From positions 1 to 64,000 of the forward strand of contig JAHDIF010000007.1 of assembly GCA_020630915.1 (NCBI GenBank): 64,000 nucleotides of DNA, in the 5' to 3' direction. The stretch comes from Dokdonia sp. GTDB lineage: Bacteria; Bacteroidota; Bacteroidia; Flavobacteriales; Flavobacteriaceae. Below the pieces are notes generated by a model. The model was not told where the DNA came from. It saw nothing but the letters and a program-made list of their open reading frames with translations, and ran no database searches. Shown one piece after another: positions 1 through 8,694 of the stretch (positions are counted from its first letter, which is position 1; each line of letters starts with the position of its first letter). Made by a program: the position numbers and the translations under genes.

Positions 1-2044
1 CGTCTGTGTTCAGAACGGGATTGGGTTGTACGGTTAACTGCACGTGGATACCGAGGCCTAAACAATTGTTTGCTGTATCTCCATCTACACGTACCCAAAC
101 ACCTTGAACACCATTTACATCAGTATAAGTCAAGTTATTTGCATACATACTAATGTCTGCAATAGGATTTACTTCCGTCAATGCTTCTTGTACCGTCTCA
201 TAATAGGTAACCGTGAGCATCTGTCCCGCTGGAAAAATAGCCAATACTTGTGCGGTAGCATCACTAAAATCAAAAACAGCTACCCCATCACTATCGGTAT
301 CACATTCTGTATACTCTAATAAAAAATCTGGTGGAATCTGAGAGGTGTCTACCTCTAAATCTATCTGCGCTTGACGGAAACAACCGTTTACGGTTGTAAC
401 AGTGACATTTACCGTCTCGTTATTTACAATTTGATTGGTGTAGTTTATAGGATCTACAATAGGAGTACCTCCAGCATCACTATAGGTAAAAGTCTCATTG
501 CCAAAATCTGAACTTAATAATGGCTCTGCTTGTGTCAAATTAAAAATAGTAAACCCATCTGTATCGTCATCACATTGGGATAGCAGTACAGGCGTATTTA
601 AAAGCACTGGAAGAGGGTCCACTCGTACGATAAAACTATCTGTAGAAAAGCAATCTGCAAAGGTATTATTCTCAAGCCTAATGTGCACTACTTCATTATC
701 TGGGTTTGTATTTTGAAAAGCAATTGGATGGGCGTTCGTATTTTGAACAGCATCAAATGCCGTTGGGTGATACGTTATAGTAAAGTCTGCTGGATCTTGA
801 CCATTTAATATAATTGCATCTTGTGTACTAAGATCAAAATCTGCAAGGCCATTTGTGTCATCACCATCGAGTGCGGTATCGCAGACTGCAAATGGAGGTG
901 GTACAGTAATTAAAGGTAAATCTGTCACATCTAACTCAAACTCTATGGTATCAAAACAATCAGTTAATCCGTTATTCTCAACTCTCGCAAATATAATGTC
1001 ATCCTGAGTGTTATAGGCCGCCGTACCGGTCAGATCACCAGTACCCGCATCTGCATCTGCTTGAGATGTATGAAATGTCACTGTAAAATCCATTGGATCT
1101 AGTCCATTAAGTATGATCCCCTCTAAACTATCTAAATCAAAAATTGCAAAACCATCCATGTCCGTACCATCACATTGTAATTGAGTGGGTGGAGCTACTG
1201 CTACTGGTATTTCAAAAAACGTTACTACTGCTTCCACAGGATTAGACATATCACCATTAGCATCCGTTATAACAACTTGATAAGTTCCTGAAGTCGTAAC
1301 CGTTAGAGTTGGGTTCGTTTCGCCAGGAATAACATCAAACATCATCGTAGTTTCATTAAAAACGGACCACTCGTGTGTTACTGCTTGAGGGTCTGTAGCA
1401 TCTAGTATCACTGGAGTCCCATCATCACATATATCTACATCATTCAAAACTGGCGGATTCACAATAGAACAATCTGTTGATCCTGCGCCTGTATTATTAT
1501 TATTAGTCTGCTCGATAAAGATTTCACCTTGCTGTTGATTAAAATTAGTCACCATAAAAACGTAAATCTCTCCAATCATGGCGTTAGGTATTACGGCTGT
1601 TTCTACCGGTGCAGCCGAAAAACTACAATCCACAATATTAGCAGTTGTTAAAAAACCTCCACCACATATGTTAGTATCTGCAAAAGGACCCCAAATAATG
1701 AAATCAACATCTAAACCGTTACCTTGGGGGGTTCCATCATCAGCAATGTCCGTATTTTGAGTAATAGTAAAATTTAAAGGGCCATCCTCATCTATCTGTA
1801 AGAAGTACCACGTAGGGAAAGGTTGTGAACCTAAACACCCGTAACTGGGGCCTGGTTCTGCAGATGAGGCACAATTAGGATCTGTTGTGCCATTGAAACA
1901 ATTATCAAAAGGTTGATTTAAATCATCTGTACAAAATGGTACAGCATCGCCGCAAGTAGGACCTCCCGGAGAACCTTGAGCATTGACAAGAGCACTTACT
2001 AAAAATGCGCTAAAAATGAGGAGTTTATGTAGGATTTTCATCAT
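1..2044 (-). CDS. Large secreted gliding/adhesin-type protein, 5' part (C-terminus beyond window)
   Basis: An open frame on the minus strand starts at ATG 2044 and continues without a stop to the window edge (about 681 codons). It opens with a signal peptide (hydrophobic FSAFLVSALVNAQ) and a Cys-rich domain (residues ~25-190). An Ig/PKD-like segment follows, then at least four modules that begin CDxDxDG followed by FDL or FNL, with LNGxDPxxFTVT later in the module. This module pattern is typical of Flavobacteriaceae surface proteins that end in a gliding-motility/type IX sorting domain, but that end is outside the window. Likely role: exported adhesin or matrix protein. Short plus-strand ORFs here are antisense shadows. 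Family level is fairly sure; exact function is unknown. Confidence 0.8.
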   Translation of the reverse strand, partial: MMKILHKLLIFSAFLVSALVNAQGSPGGPTCGDAVPFCTDDLNQPFDNCFNGTTDPNCASSAEPGPSYGCLGSQPFPTWYFLQIDEDGPLNFTITQNTDIADDGTPQGNGLDVDFIIWGPFADTNICGGGFLTTANIVDCSFSAAPVETAVIPNAMIGEIYVFMVTNFNQQQGEIFIEQTNNNNTGAGSTDCSIVNPPVLNDVDICDDGTPVILDATDPQAVTHEWSVFNETTMMFDVIPGETNPTLTVTTSGTYQVVITDANGDMSNPVEAVVTFFEIPVAVAPPTQLQCDGTDMDGFAIFDLDSLEGIILNGLDPMDFTVTFHTSQADADAGTGDLTGTAAYNTQDDIIFARVENNGLTDCFDTIEFELDVTDLPLITVPPPFAVCDTALDGDDTNGLADFDLSTQDAIILNGQDPADFTITYHPTAFDAVQNTNAHPIAFQNTNPDNEVVHIRLENNTFADCFSTDSFIVRVDPLPVLLNTPVLLSQCDDDTDGFTIFNLTQAEPLLSSDFGNETFTYSDAGGTPIVDPINYTNQIVNNETVNVTVTTVNGCFRQAQIDLEVDTSQIPPDFLLEYTECDTDSDGVAVFDFSDATAQVLAIFPAGQMLTVTYYETVQEALTEVNPIADISMYANNLTYTDVNGVQGVWVRVDGDTANNCLGLGIHVQLTVQPNPVLNTD

Positions 2045-2167
2045 AAATAGGTTTAAGCTTGAAAAATAGGGAATTTTTGTCAAAAATTTGTTAAATCAGT
2101 ATGGTTTGTTTAACCTAACGTCTCTACTAGCGACATAGTATCCTGAGCCCTTTTGTAAGTAGTTTTT

Positions 2168-2989
2168 TCACGAAAGTGCCCCATACATATATATGCACTC
2201 CAGAGCTTCCTTAACATCGTGCACACGCAATACGCTAGCTCCTTTCTCTAAAGCAATCATATGCAAAGCAGTAGTACCATTAAGTGCCTCCTGAGAGGAT
2301 ACACCTAATATTTTATAAATCATTGATTTACGAGAAACTCCAACTACTAAAGGCAATTGTAAAGATTGCAATAGCTCTAGGTTGTTAAGTAATTCAAAAT
2401 TCTGGGCAGTTGTCTTTGCAAATCCAAAACCTGGATCTACTATAATATCATTAATTCCAGCTTGCCTAGCCGCAGTAACTCTTTTACTAAAATAGTGAAG
2501 CACTTCTATAGTAACATCCTTGTAATCTGTAAGGGTTTTCATTGTTTGTGGGGTGCCCCGCATATGCATCATACAGTAGGGTACACCCAGAGATGCTACC
2601 GTATCAAGCATATTGCTATCTAGCACTCCTGCGCTAATATCATTTACCATAGCAGCTCCAGCTTGTACCGCCTTTTCTGCTACGCTTGCGCGAAAGGTAT
2701 CAATAGAAATTACAACGTCTGGAAATTCCTTTACCAAGGCTTTAATAACTGGCACCACACGATCGGTTTCTTCATACACAGAGATATCGGTCGCGTCTGG
2801 TCGTGAACTGTACCCGCCTATATCTATAAAAGTAGCGCCTTCGGCTAGCATTTGTCTTGCTTTTGTAAGTGCACCAGAGATACTAGTATTCATCCCTCCG
2901 TCATAAAATGAATCTGGTGTCACATTTAAAATCCCCATTACTCTAGGTGTGGATAGATCTATAAGCCGCCCGTTACAATTGATTGTCAA
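2168..2989 (-). CDS. folP: Dihydropteroate synthase
   Basis: Condenses p-aminobenzoate with 6-hydroxymethyl-7,8-dihydropterin pyrophosphate in cytosolic folate synthesis. The 273-residue protein has normal family length and carries the expected signatures in order: GILNVTPDSF near the N-terminus, DIGGYSSRP, SIDTFRA, NDISAG, MHMRGTPQTM, the DPGFGFAKT loop and GVSRKSM near the C-terminus. It starts at ATG 2989 and is transcribed away from the DUF1599/DoxX genes, an arrangement I know from many Bacteroidota. A degenerate copy of the TTTCGCGAAA palindrome (about 2684) is read as TFRASVAE. No truncation or missing motif is seen. Confidence 0.97.
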   Translation of the reverse strand: MTINCNGRLIDLSTPRVMGILNVTPDSFYDGGMNTSISGALTKARQMLAEGATFIDIGGYSSRPDATDISVYEETDRVVPVIKALVKEFPDVVISIDTFRASVAEKAVQAGAAMVNDISAGVLDSNMLDTVASLGVPYCMMHMRGTPQTMKTLTDYKDVTIEVLHYFSKRVTAARQAGINDIIVDPGFGFAKTTAQNFELLNNLELLQSLQLPLVVGVSRKSMIYKILGVSSQEALNGTTALHMIALEKGASVLRVHDVKEALECIYMYGALS

Positions 2990-3020
2990 AGTACTAATCG
3001 ATTAAAAGTTAAAAAAAAAT

Positions 3021-3028
3021 CAAAGTTA
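3021..3028 (-). promoter_or_regulatory. Candidate -7 element for folP
   Basis: Read on the minus strand this is TAACTTTG, which fits the Bacteroidota -7 consensus TAnnTTTG, 32 bases upstream of the folP start. No TTG lies at the expected -33 distance, so the call rests on one element. Confidence 0.4.
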
Positions 3029-3040
3029 CGAAAGAGTAAG

Positions 3041-3227
3041 GAGTTGGGAAGTTGGAAGCTGGAAGTTGGTTGCTGGATGATGGGTGTTGGGTGCTGGGTG
3101 TTGGGTGTTGGGTGCTGGGTGTTGGATGCTGGGTGTTGGGTGATGGGTGCTGGGTGCTGGGTGCTGGGTGATGGGTGCTGGGTGCTGGGTGCTGGGTGCT
3201 AGGTGATGGGTGCCGGGTGATGGGTGA
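3041..3227 (+). repeat. Heptanucleotide tandem repeat (TGGGTGN), G-rich
   Basis: From 3081 to 3227 I count 21 consecutive heptamers of the form TGGGTGC, TGGGTGT or TGGGTGA with three substituted copies. A more degenerate lead-in (gttggga, agttgga, agctgga) covers about 3041-3080. The array lies in the 460-base gene-free space between folP and the DUF1599 gene. GGG runs recur every seven bases with four-base loops, so the plus strand can in principle form G-quadruplexes. The rest of this gap holds one GCTTTCGCGAAAGC palindrome and AT-rich leader sequence. No gene is supported in it. Confidence 0.95.
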
Positions 3228-3306
3228 TGTTTCATTTGACCTCCAACCTACTAACCTACCAACATTCTCACATACCAATATACCCAGGTACTAACGTGCT
3301 AAATAT

Positions 3307-3320
3307 GCTTTCGCGAAAGC
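3307..3320. repeat. GCTTTCGCGAAAGC palindrome, intergenic copy
   Basis: Perfect 14-bp palindrome between the heptamer array and the DUF1599 gene. No T-run follows, so it is not a simple intrinsic terminator. Confidence 0.95.
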
Positions 3321-3449
3321 GAACCTAAAGAAATCATACCCAAAAGATAGCGCTCAGCGACAAAGCACAAAACCACGCTCAAAAACTTAAACTTCAATTT
3401 TTAATACTCAACATTTTAAGCGAAATTTACACAAATTGAATTCGGTTTT

Positions 3450-3989
3450 ATGAGTAATACTTCTGAGCAGTACGATGCTATTATAAAAAAATGTAGAGAT
3501 CTCTTTATCAACAAGATGAAGGATTATGGAAGTGCCTGGCGCATTCTTAGATTACCATCTCTTACGGACCAAATTTTCATAAAAGCCCAGCGCATACGCG
3601 GTTTGCAACAAAATGCAGTTCAAAAAGTAGATGAAGGTCAAGTATCAGAATTCATTGGTATTATTAACTATTGTGCGATGGCATTAGTGCAGCTAGAAAA
3701 GGGCATTGTGGAACAACCTGACCTTACTCTAGAAGAGGCTATCGTTTTATATGATTCAAAAATAGCAACTACCAAGTCCCTCATGATGGACAAAAATCAC
3801 GATTATGGTGAAGCCTGGAGGGATATGCGTGTAAGCTCTCTAACAGACCTTATCTTACAAAAGTTATTGCGTGTTAAGCAAATAGAAGACAACCAAGGAA
3901 AAACCCTCGTATCAGAAGGAATAGACGCAAACTACCAAGATATGATTAACTATGCCATATTTGCACTCATACATCTGGGTGAATCCTAA
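3450..3989 (+). CDS. DUF1599 domain protein (two tandem repeats)
   Basis: The 179-residue cytosolic protein consists of two homologous halves. Residues ~13-55 contain KMKDYGSAWRILRLPSLTDQI and residues ~103-150 contain KNHDYGEAWRDMRVSSLTDLI. The shared D-Y-G-x-A-W-R and SLTD motifs are the hallmark of DUF1599. The biochemical function is not established; a nucleotide-related role has been suggested for related families. In Bacteroidota the gene commonly sits between folP and a BT_3928-type DoxX gene, exactly as here (14 bases upstream of the next gene). ATG 3450 is the only plausible start. Confidence 0.9.
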   Translation: MSNTSEQYDAIIKKCRDLFINKMKDYGSAWRILRLPSLTDQIFIKAQRIRGLQQNAVQKVDEGQVSEFIGIINYCAMALVQLEKGIVEQPDLTLEEAIVLYDSKIATTKSLMMDKNHDYGEAWRDMRVSSLTDLILQKLLRVKQIEDNQGKTLVSEGIDANYQDMINYAIFALIHLGES

Positions 3990-4003
3990 AACGAATAGTA
4001 TCT

Positions 4004-5788
4004 ATGAAAATTCTTGTTCAAATAGCCCGCTTTTTTGTAGGTGTTCTTTTTATTTTTAGTGGTTTCATTAAGCTCAATGATCCGCTTGGATTTTCGTATA
4101 AATTGCAAGAATATTTTGCACCAGAAGTGCTCGATCTAGAATTTTTATCTCCCTATGCCCTGCTCCTTTCTATTGTTTTAGTAATTGTAGAAATCTTATT
4201 GGGAATTGCTCTTTTACTAGGCCATGCAAAAAAATTGGCCTTATGGCTGCTCCTGCTTATGATTGCCTTTTTTACGTTTCTTACGTTTTATTCGGCATAT
4301 TTCAATAAGGTTACAGATTGCGGCTGTTTTGGTGATGCTATCCCTCTGGTCCCTTGGGAGTCCTTTGCAAAGGATGTGGTCCTGTTGGTACTTATCCTCT
4401 TTTTGTTTTGGAAAAGGGAGTATATCAATCCCGCTTTCGCGAAATCGAGTTTGGGAGATTCACGACTATCAGGAGAGCGCAGCGGTAAAGCGCACCGCTC
4501 CATCATTATTTTTATAGCATTTATCGCTTGTATGGGATTTGGATATTACGTGCTTATGCATCTTCCTTGGTTAGATTTTAGAGCCTATAAAGAAGGGTCT
4601 AACATTACAGAAAATATGATCATTCCAGATGATGCGCCTCAAGCAGTGTTTGAGTACGACTGGAAGTTTTTAGTAAACGGAGAGGAGAAAATAATTACTA
4701 CAGCTGGTGGATATCCCGAGGTAGATGGGAAGTTTATAGATTATGAAACGCGCCAGGTATCTGAAGGGTACGAACCGCCAGTGCATGACTTTACTATAGA
4801 AAGAAATGGAGAAGATTATACATCCACTTTTTTAGAAAAAGAAAATGTTATTGTCGTGGTCGCATATAATTTAGACAAAACGGAAACCGAAGCTTATTAC
4901 AATATAAGAAAGGCTACAGAAGAAGCCATACGCAAAGGATACAGTGTTATTGGACTTACTTCCTCTTCCCAAGAAATCAATGAAGCTTTTACACGAGATT
5001 ACAAATTGCCCTTTAAATTTTACTTTACAGACGAGACAGCTCTAAAGACCATTATTAGAGCAAATCCTGGGATTATGAGTTTAGATAAAGGAACCATACT
5101 ACAAAAGCTGCACTGGAACGATGCTCAAAATTTAGAACTAAAAGAGTTAGCTACGGCAAGACCTAAATTAAATTTTGAATTAAAACATACTCTTGACAGT
5201 ATTGCGGTTTTAGACCAAAAATACCGTAAGTTAATGCAAGTTCCAGAAGGAGAAGAAAGAGCTGCTCTGGGGAAAGAAATGGGTTTAAGCCCCGCAGATT
5301 ACTCTGGAGATTTATGGGAGAAACAAACAGCATTAGACACAACCAATGTACAATTTATAGAACGCGTATTTAGAGAATATGGTTATCCGGGAAAAACCCT
5401 TGTGGGCGAGCCTACCAATCAGGCAGCTTGGTTTGTGATACAACACTCTAACAAAATTTCTGATTACCTGGACTTAATGAAAGACGCGGGTAAGAAAGAT
5501 GAAATTCCCTTTAGTATGGTAGCTATGATGGAAGACCGCTACCTCATGTCTCAAGAAAAAGAACAGATATACGGCACTCAAGGAATGAAATACGGAGATG
5601 CGCCTGCATTTATATGGCCTATTAAAAATGCAGCTCAAGTTAATGAGCGTCGTAGAGATGCAGGATTTAGTATGGATGTAGAAGAATATGCACAGCGACT
5701 TTTTGGTGAAAATTTTATCTATACAGAAATATCTCTCGAAGAAGCCCAAAAAAGAAAACAAAACTCCTTTATACTTCCAGGCTCTTGA
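4004..5788 (+). CDS. DoxX-family membrane protein (BT_3928-type) with repeat-derived insertion
   Basis: 594 residues. The first ~140 form a DoxX-like bundle of about four membrane helices (opening ARFFVGVLFIFSGFIKLNDP, later a TDCGCFGD motif after helix 3). Another helix lies at ~167-187, followed by a large soluble domain, presumably periplasmic. The family is widespread in Bacteroidota in this gene order; a redox or quinone-linked role is only inferred from DoxX and from the nearby thioredoxin-like gene. The linker before the last helix (AFAKSSL to ERSGKA, DNA 4433-4491) matches a segment of the ABC-F protein encoded at 54560 and derives from a mobile-type repeat. The stop overlaps the next gene by four bases. 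Confidence 0.85.
   Translation: MKILVQIARFFVGVLFIFSGFIKLNDPLGFSYKLQEYFAPEVLDLEFLSPYALLLSIVLVIVEILLGIALLLGHAKKLALWLLLLMIAFFTFLTFYSAYFNKVTDCGCFGDAIPLVPWESFAKDVVLLVLILFLFWKREYINPAFAKSSLGDSRLSGERSGKAHRSIIIFIAFIACMGFGYYVLMHLPWLDFRAYKEGSNITENMIIPDDAPQAVFEYDWKFLVNGEEKIITTAGGYPEVDGKFIDYETRQVSEGYEPPVHDFTIERNGEDYTSTFLEKENVIVVVAYNLDKTETEAYYNIRKATEEAIRKGYSVIGLTSSSQEINEAFTRDYKLPFKFYFTDETALKTIIRANPGIMSLDKGTILQKLHWNDAQNLELKELATARPKLNFELKHTLDSIAVLDQKYRKLMQVPEGEERAALGKEMGLSPADYSGDLWEKQTALDTTNVQFIERVFREYGYPGKTLVGEPTNQAAWFVIQHSNKISDYLDLMKDAGKKDEIPFSMVAMMEDRYLMSQEKEQIYGTQGMKYGDAPAFIWPIKNAAQVNERRRDAGFSMDVEEYAQRLFGENFIYTEISLEEAQKRKQNSFILPGS
4433..4491 (+). repeat. 59-bp palindrome-containing element, copy A, in frame in the DoxX-family gene
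   Basis: Begins with GCTTTCGCGAAATC and ends with GCGGTAAAGC; the terminal GCTTT and AAAGC are complementary. It aligns without gaps to 56147-56205 (52 of 59 bases identical by hand, the last 21 all identical). Both copies are translated in the same frame, giving AFAKSSL-x-DSRL-x-GERSGKA. It encodes a linker, so insertion would be tolerated. Confidence 0.9.
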
Positions 5789-6864
5789 TCTCCTACCTTA
5801 TAGAAAAAATAGGATATGCACTGTTAACACTTTTAGGAGTTGTTACAGTTATATTCTTTCTTTTTACAATAGTTCCTGGCGATCCAGCTCAAATGATGTT
5901 AGGTCAAAATGAAGACCCATCACAATTACAAATTATACGAAAAAAGTATGGTTTTGACCAACCTGTAACTAAGCAATATTTGTATTACCTAAATGATCTA
6001 TCCATATTTTCTTTTCACTCAAAAGAGTATGGATCCTATACAACTCTAACCGAAGGAAAATATACAGCAGCACCACTGCTTACCATTGGAAACACAATTG
6101 CCGTACTTAAATTTCCTTATCTAAGAGAAAGTTTTCAAAAAACAGGAAAAAGCGTTACCCAAATTATTAAAGAGACCCTACCAAACACAATGGCACTAGC
6201 TATTAGCGCCATTACCATTGCCATACTATTAGGGATATTGTTAGGCATTATCTCGGCTCAAATGCGAGACACTTGGGTAGATAAGCTTATACAGATAGTG
6301 AGTACTTTAGGAATGAGTGTTCCCAGTTTTTTTAGTGCAATACTTTTTGCTTGGTTGTTTGGCTATATATTACACAAGTACACACATCTTAACATGACAG
6401 GAAGTTTGTATGAAGTAGACGATTTTGGCGAAGGCACATATATACAATGGAAAAATTTGATTTTACCAGCTTTTGTTCTAGGCATAAGGCCTCTAGCTGT
6501 CGTTATACAACTTATGAGAAACTCCTTGTTAGAAGTCTATAATCAAGAGTATATTAGAACAGCTCGGGCAAAAGGTCTTACGGCCTATCAAATCATAAGA
6601 AGACACGCTCTCAAAAATGCTCTCAATCCTGTTGTGACAGCAGTTTCAGGGTGGTTTGCCTCTATGCTTGCTGGAGCCATATTTGTTGAGTACATTTTTG
6701 GATGGAATGGTTTGGGTAAAGAAATAATAGACGCTCTTAATACAAAAGATTTGCCTGTAATTATGGGAGCTGTGCTAGTAATTGCTACCTTATTTGTTTT
6801 GATTAATATTGCTGTAGATATTATATATGGATGGCTAGACCCAAAAATTAGACTAGGATCATGA
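5785..6864 (+). CDS. OppB/DppB-type ABC transporter permease
   Basis: 359-residue inner-membrane permease with about six helices. The start (MISYLIEKIGYALLTLLGVV) and PGDPAQMMLG segment are typical of OppB/DppB. The EAA-type loop that contacts the ATPase reads EYIRTARAKGL...HALKNALNPVVT at ~250-280, followed by GxxFVEYIFGWNGLG. It starts at TTG 5785, overlapping the DoxX-family stop, and overlaps the next gene by ATGA. No OppC, ATPase or binding-protein gene is adjacent, so partners must be encoded elsewhere or be shared. Peptide transport is the family's usual role; the substrate here is unknown. Confidence 0.88.
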   Translation: MISYLIEKIGYALLTLLGVVTVIFFLFTIVPGDPAQMMLGQNEDPSQLQIIRKKYGFDQPVTKQYLYYLNDLSIFSFHSKEYGSYTTLTEGKYTAAPLLTIGNTIAVLKFPYLRESFQKTGKSVTQIIKETLPNTMALAISAITIAILLGILLGIISAQMRDTWVDKLIQIVSTLGMSVPSFFSAILFAWLFGYILHKYTHLNMTGSLYEVDDFGEGTYIQWKNLILPAFVLGIRPLAVVIQLMRNSLLEVYNQEYIRTARAKGLTAYQIIRRHALKNALNPVVTAVSGWFASMLAGAIFVEYIFGWNGLGKEIIDALNTKDLPVIMGAVLVIATLFVLINIAVDIIYGWLDPKIRLGS

Positions 6865-7358
6865 TAAAAAAACTCCTCATCGCAACAATACTACTTATCT
6901 TTATTAATTGTGAAGCTCAAGATAAAGTTACCTTTAGTCCACAAGCCTTACAAGATACTTTTTTACCTCTTAAAGGAGGCCCTGTTACTTTTAAAGAAAT
7001 TTTAGAAGCTCACAAAGGCAAGACAATACTTATTGATATTTGGGCAGGATGGTGCAGGGATTGTATTGTAGGAATGCCTATTGTCAAGGAGTTGCAAAAA
7101 GACCATCCAGACGTAGTTTTTGTCTTTCTATCTATAGATAAAGACCTTCCAAGTTGGAAAAATAGCATCAAGCGCTTTGGTATTGAGAACGGAGAACATT
7201 ACTTCAGTACAGGAGGGTGGAATTCTCCTTTTAATAAATCTATCGACCTAGATTGGGTGCCACGCTATATTATCGTAAACACAGAAGGTAAAATGAGTTT
7301 ATTTAAAGCGACTAAAGCTTCTGATTTGCAAATTAAAAAAACATTAACCGCAAGCTAA
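6861..7358 (+). CDS. Thioredoxin-like (TlpA/ResA-type) exported protein
   Basis: 165 residues with an N-terminal hydrophobic signal (KKLLIATILLIFINCEAQ). The Cys may be lipidated, but Asn at -1 is unusual for a lipobox. A thioredoxin fold follows, with the active-site motif WCRDC in IDIWAGWCRDCIVGMP at ~57-72, then strand VVFVFLSID and the cis-Pro loop WVPRYII. It likely acts as a periplasmic thiol-disulfide oxidoreductase. It overlaps the permease by ATGA, so the DoxX-family gene, permease and this gene look co-transcribed. Partner substrates cannot be read from the sequence. Confidence 0.88.
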   Translation: MIKKLLIATILLIFINCEAQDKVTFSPQALQDTFLPLKGGPVTFKEILEAHKGKTILIDIWAGWCRDCIVGMPIVKELQKDHPDVVFVFLSIDKDLPSWKNSIKRFGIENGEHYFSTGGWNSPFNKSIDLDWVPRYIIVNTEGKMSLFKATKASDLQIKKTLTAS

Positions 7359-7369
7359 AAAATTATAAA

Positions 7370-8119
7370 ATGAGAAAAAATATTGTTGCAGGAAACTGGA
7401 AAATGAATAATGATCTATCTCAAACAGAGAGTTTACTTAACGATCTTAAGAAAGAAACTAATAGAAGAAATGCAGAAGTAATCGTTGCCCCCACTTTTGT
7501 AAATCTATATCCTGCTTTTCAAAATCTAAAAGGAACTGCTATTACTGTAGCCGCTCAAAACATGCATCAAAATGATAACGGAGCGTATACTGGGGAAATC
7601 TCTGCAAGTATGCTTAAAAGTGTTGGCGTAACTACGGTAATTCTTGGTCACAGTGAGCGCAGGGCTTACTTTAAGGAAGATGATGAGCTACTTGCTCAAA
7701 AAGTAAATACCGCTTTAGAAAACGATATGCGTGTTATTTTTTGTTTTGGAGAAGAACTTGCAGAGCGTAAAAATGGTACACAGGAGAGCGTTGTAGAAAG
7801 CCAGCTTAAAAACGCACTTTTCCATCTAAATGAACATCAATGGAAAAATATCGTGCTCGCATACGAGCCAGTATGGGCTATAGGTACGGGAGAAACTGCC
7901 AGCCCAGAACAAGCACAGGATATGCACGCATTTATTCGAAAGGTAGTTAGTGATCAATATAGCAAGACCCTAGCAGAGGCCGTAACCATCTTATATGGCG
8001 GCTCTGTAAAACCAGCAAACGCCAAAGAGATTTTCTCAAAACCAGACGTAGACGGTGGTTTAATAGGTGGTGCCTCTTTAAAGGCCCAGGACTTTTTTGA
8101 GATAGTTAACGCTTTTTAA
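7370..8119 (+). CDS. tpiA: Triosephosphate isomerase
   Basis: Interconverts dihydroxyacetone phosphate and glyceraldehyde 3-phosphate in glycolysis/gluconeogenesis. The 249-residue protein has the complete TIM-barrel active site: NWKMN with Lys11, GHSERR with His94, AYEPVWAIGTG with the catalytic Glu166, and the phosphate-binding YGGSVKP and GLIGGASL loops. The start is ATG 7370 after an A-rich leader, 11 bases after the thioredoxin-like gene, so it may be read through from upstream. No anomalies. Confidence 0.98.
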   Translation: MRKNIVAGNWKMNNDLSQTESLLNDLKKETNRRNAEVIVAPTFVNLYPAFQNLKGTAITVAAQNMHQNDNGAYTGEISASMLKSVGVTTVILGHSERRAYFKEDDELLAQKVNTALENDMRVIFCFGEELAERKNGTQESVVESQLKNALFHLNEHQWKNIVLAYEPVWAIGTGETASPEQAQDMHAFIRKVVSDQYSKTLAEAVTILYGGSVKPANAKEIFSKPDVDGGLIGGASLKAQDFFEIVNAF

Positions 8120-8197
8120 GAAGCCTTTTCTAGTTCATTATAAAACCTCAAGCTTTCATCATATTTTAGTAACTTACCCAGTAAACCTAAAAATACG

Positions 8198-8692
8198 ATG
8201 AAAGCTTATTTATTATCAATACTCCTAGCAGGTTTTTGTTTTTCATGCAAAGCCCAAACTATAAGTAATACAGACACTAACAGAGATGGATCTCTAGCAC
8301 TTTTTGACAATAATAAAGAAAACAAAAGTGTTTATGTCACCCGTAAGGGTAATGTAGGGATTGGACTTAAAAACCCTAAAGATCGCTTAGAGGTAAACGG
8401 TCAGATACACGCGCGATCGGTTAAAATAGATGTGAAGGACTGGGCAGATTTTGTTTTTAAAGAAGGATATGACTTACCACGCTTACGCGAAATTGAAGCT
8501 TACATAAAAAAAGAAGGCCATTTACCCAACATTCCGAGCACCCAAGATGCTACAAAAAACGGTGTACAAGTAGGAGAAATGCAAAAGCTACTTCTTCAAA
8601 AAGTAGAAGAACTAACCCTCTATCTCATCCAGCAAGATAAAGAGATAAAGGCTCTTAAAGAAGAAATTATTCTTTTAAAGAAAAAGGAATAG
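8198..8692 (+). CDS. Secreted protein with tail-fibre-like C-terminal region and coiled coil
   Basis: 164 residues: a signal peptide (MKAYLLSILLAGFCFSCKAQ; possibly lipidated at Cys17), a short beta-rich part with KGNVGIGLKNPKDRLEVNGQIHA (~50-70), a middle segment ending LREIEAYIKKEGHLPNIPS, and a heptad-rich C-terminal coiled coil (~130-164, VEELTLYLIQQDKEIKALKEEI). The GIGxxxPxxxLxVNG motif followed by a terminal coiled coil is common in Bacteroidota extracellular proteins annotated as tail-fibre or cell-wall-anchor like. It lies directly upstream of, and nearly touches, the subtilase gene. Its function is unknown. Confidence 0.75.
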   Translation: MKAYLLSILLAGFCFSCKAQTISNTDTNRDGSLALFDNNKENKSVYVTRKGNVGIGLKNPKDRLEVNGQIHARSVKIDVKDWADFVFKEGYDLPRLREIEAYIKKEGHLPNIPSTQDATKNGVQVGEMQKLLLQKVEELTLYLIQQDKEIKALKEEIILLKKKE

Positions 8693-8694
8693 GT

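Noticed and set aside
104-1760. Three plus-strand ORFs (104-319, 498-716, 1578-1760)
   Set aside because: They are antisense to the long minus-strand adhesin reading frame, which has a signal peptide and repeated domains.
3041-3227. Possible CRISPR array
   Set aside because: The units are seven bases and directly adjacent, without unique spacers, and no cas genes are present.
3009-3278. Minus-strand ORFs of 89 and 69 codons rich in HPSPSTQHPAP
   Set aside because: They are only the translation of the TGGGTGN heptamer array in two frames; no plausible leader or domain.
5474-5761. 95-codon ORF antisense to the DoxX-family gene
   Set aside because: Shadow frame rich in Phe/Ser/His; no start context or homology features.
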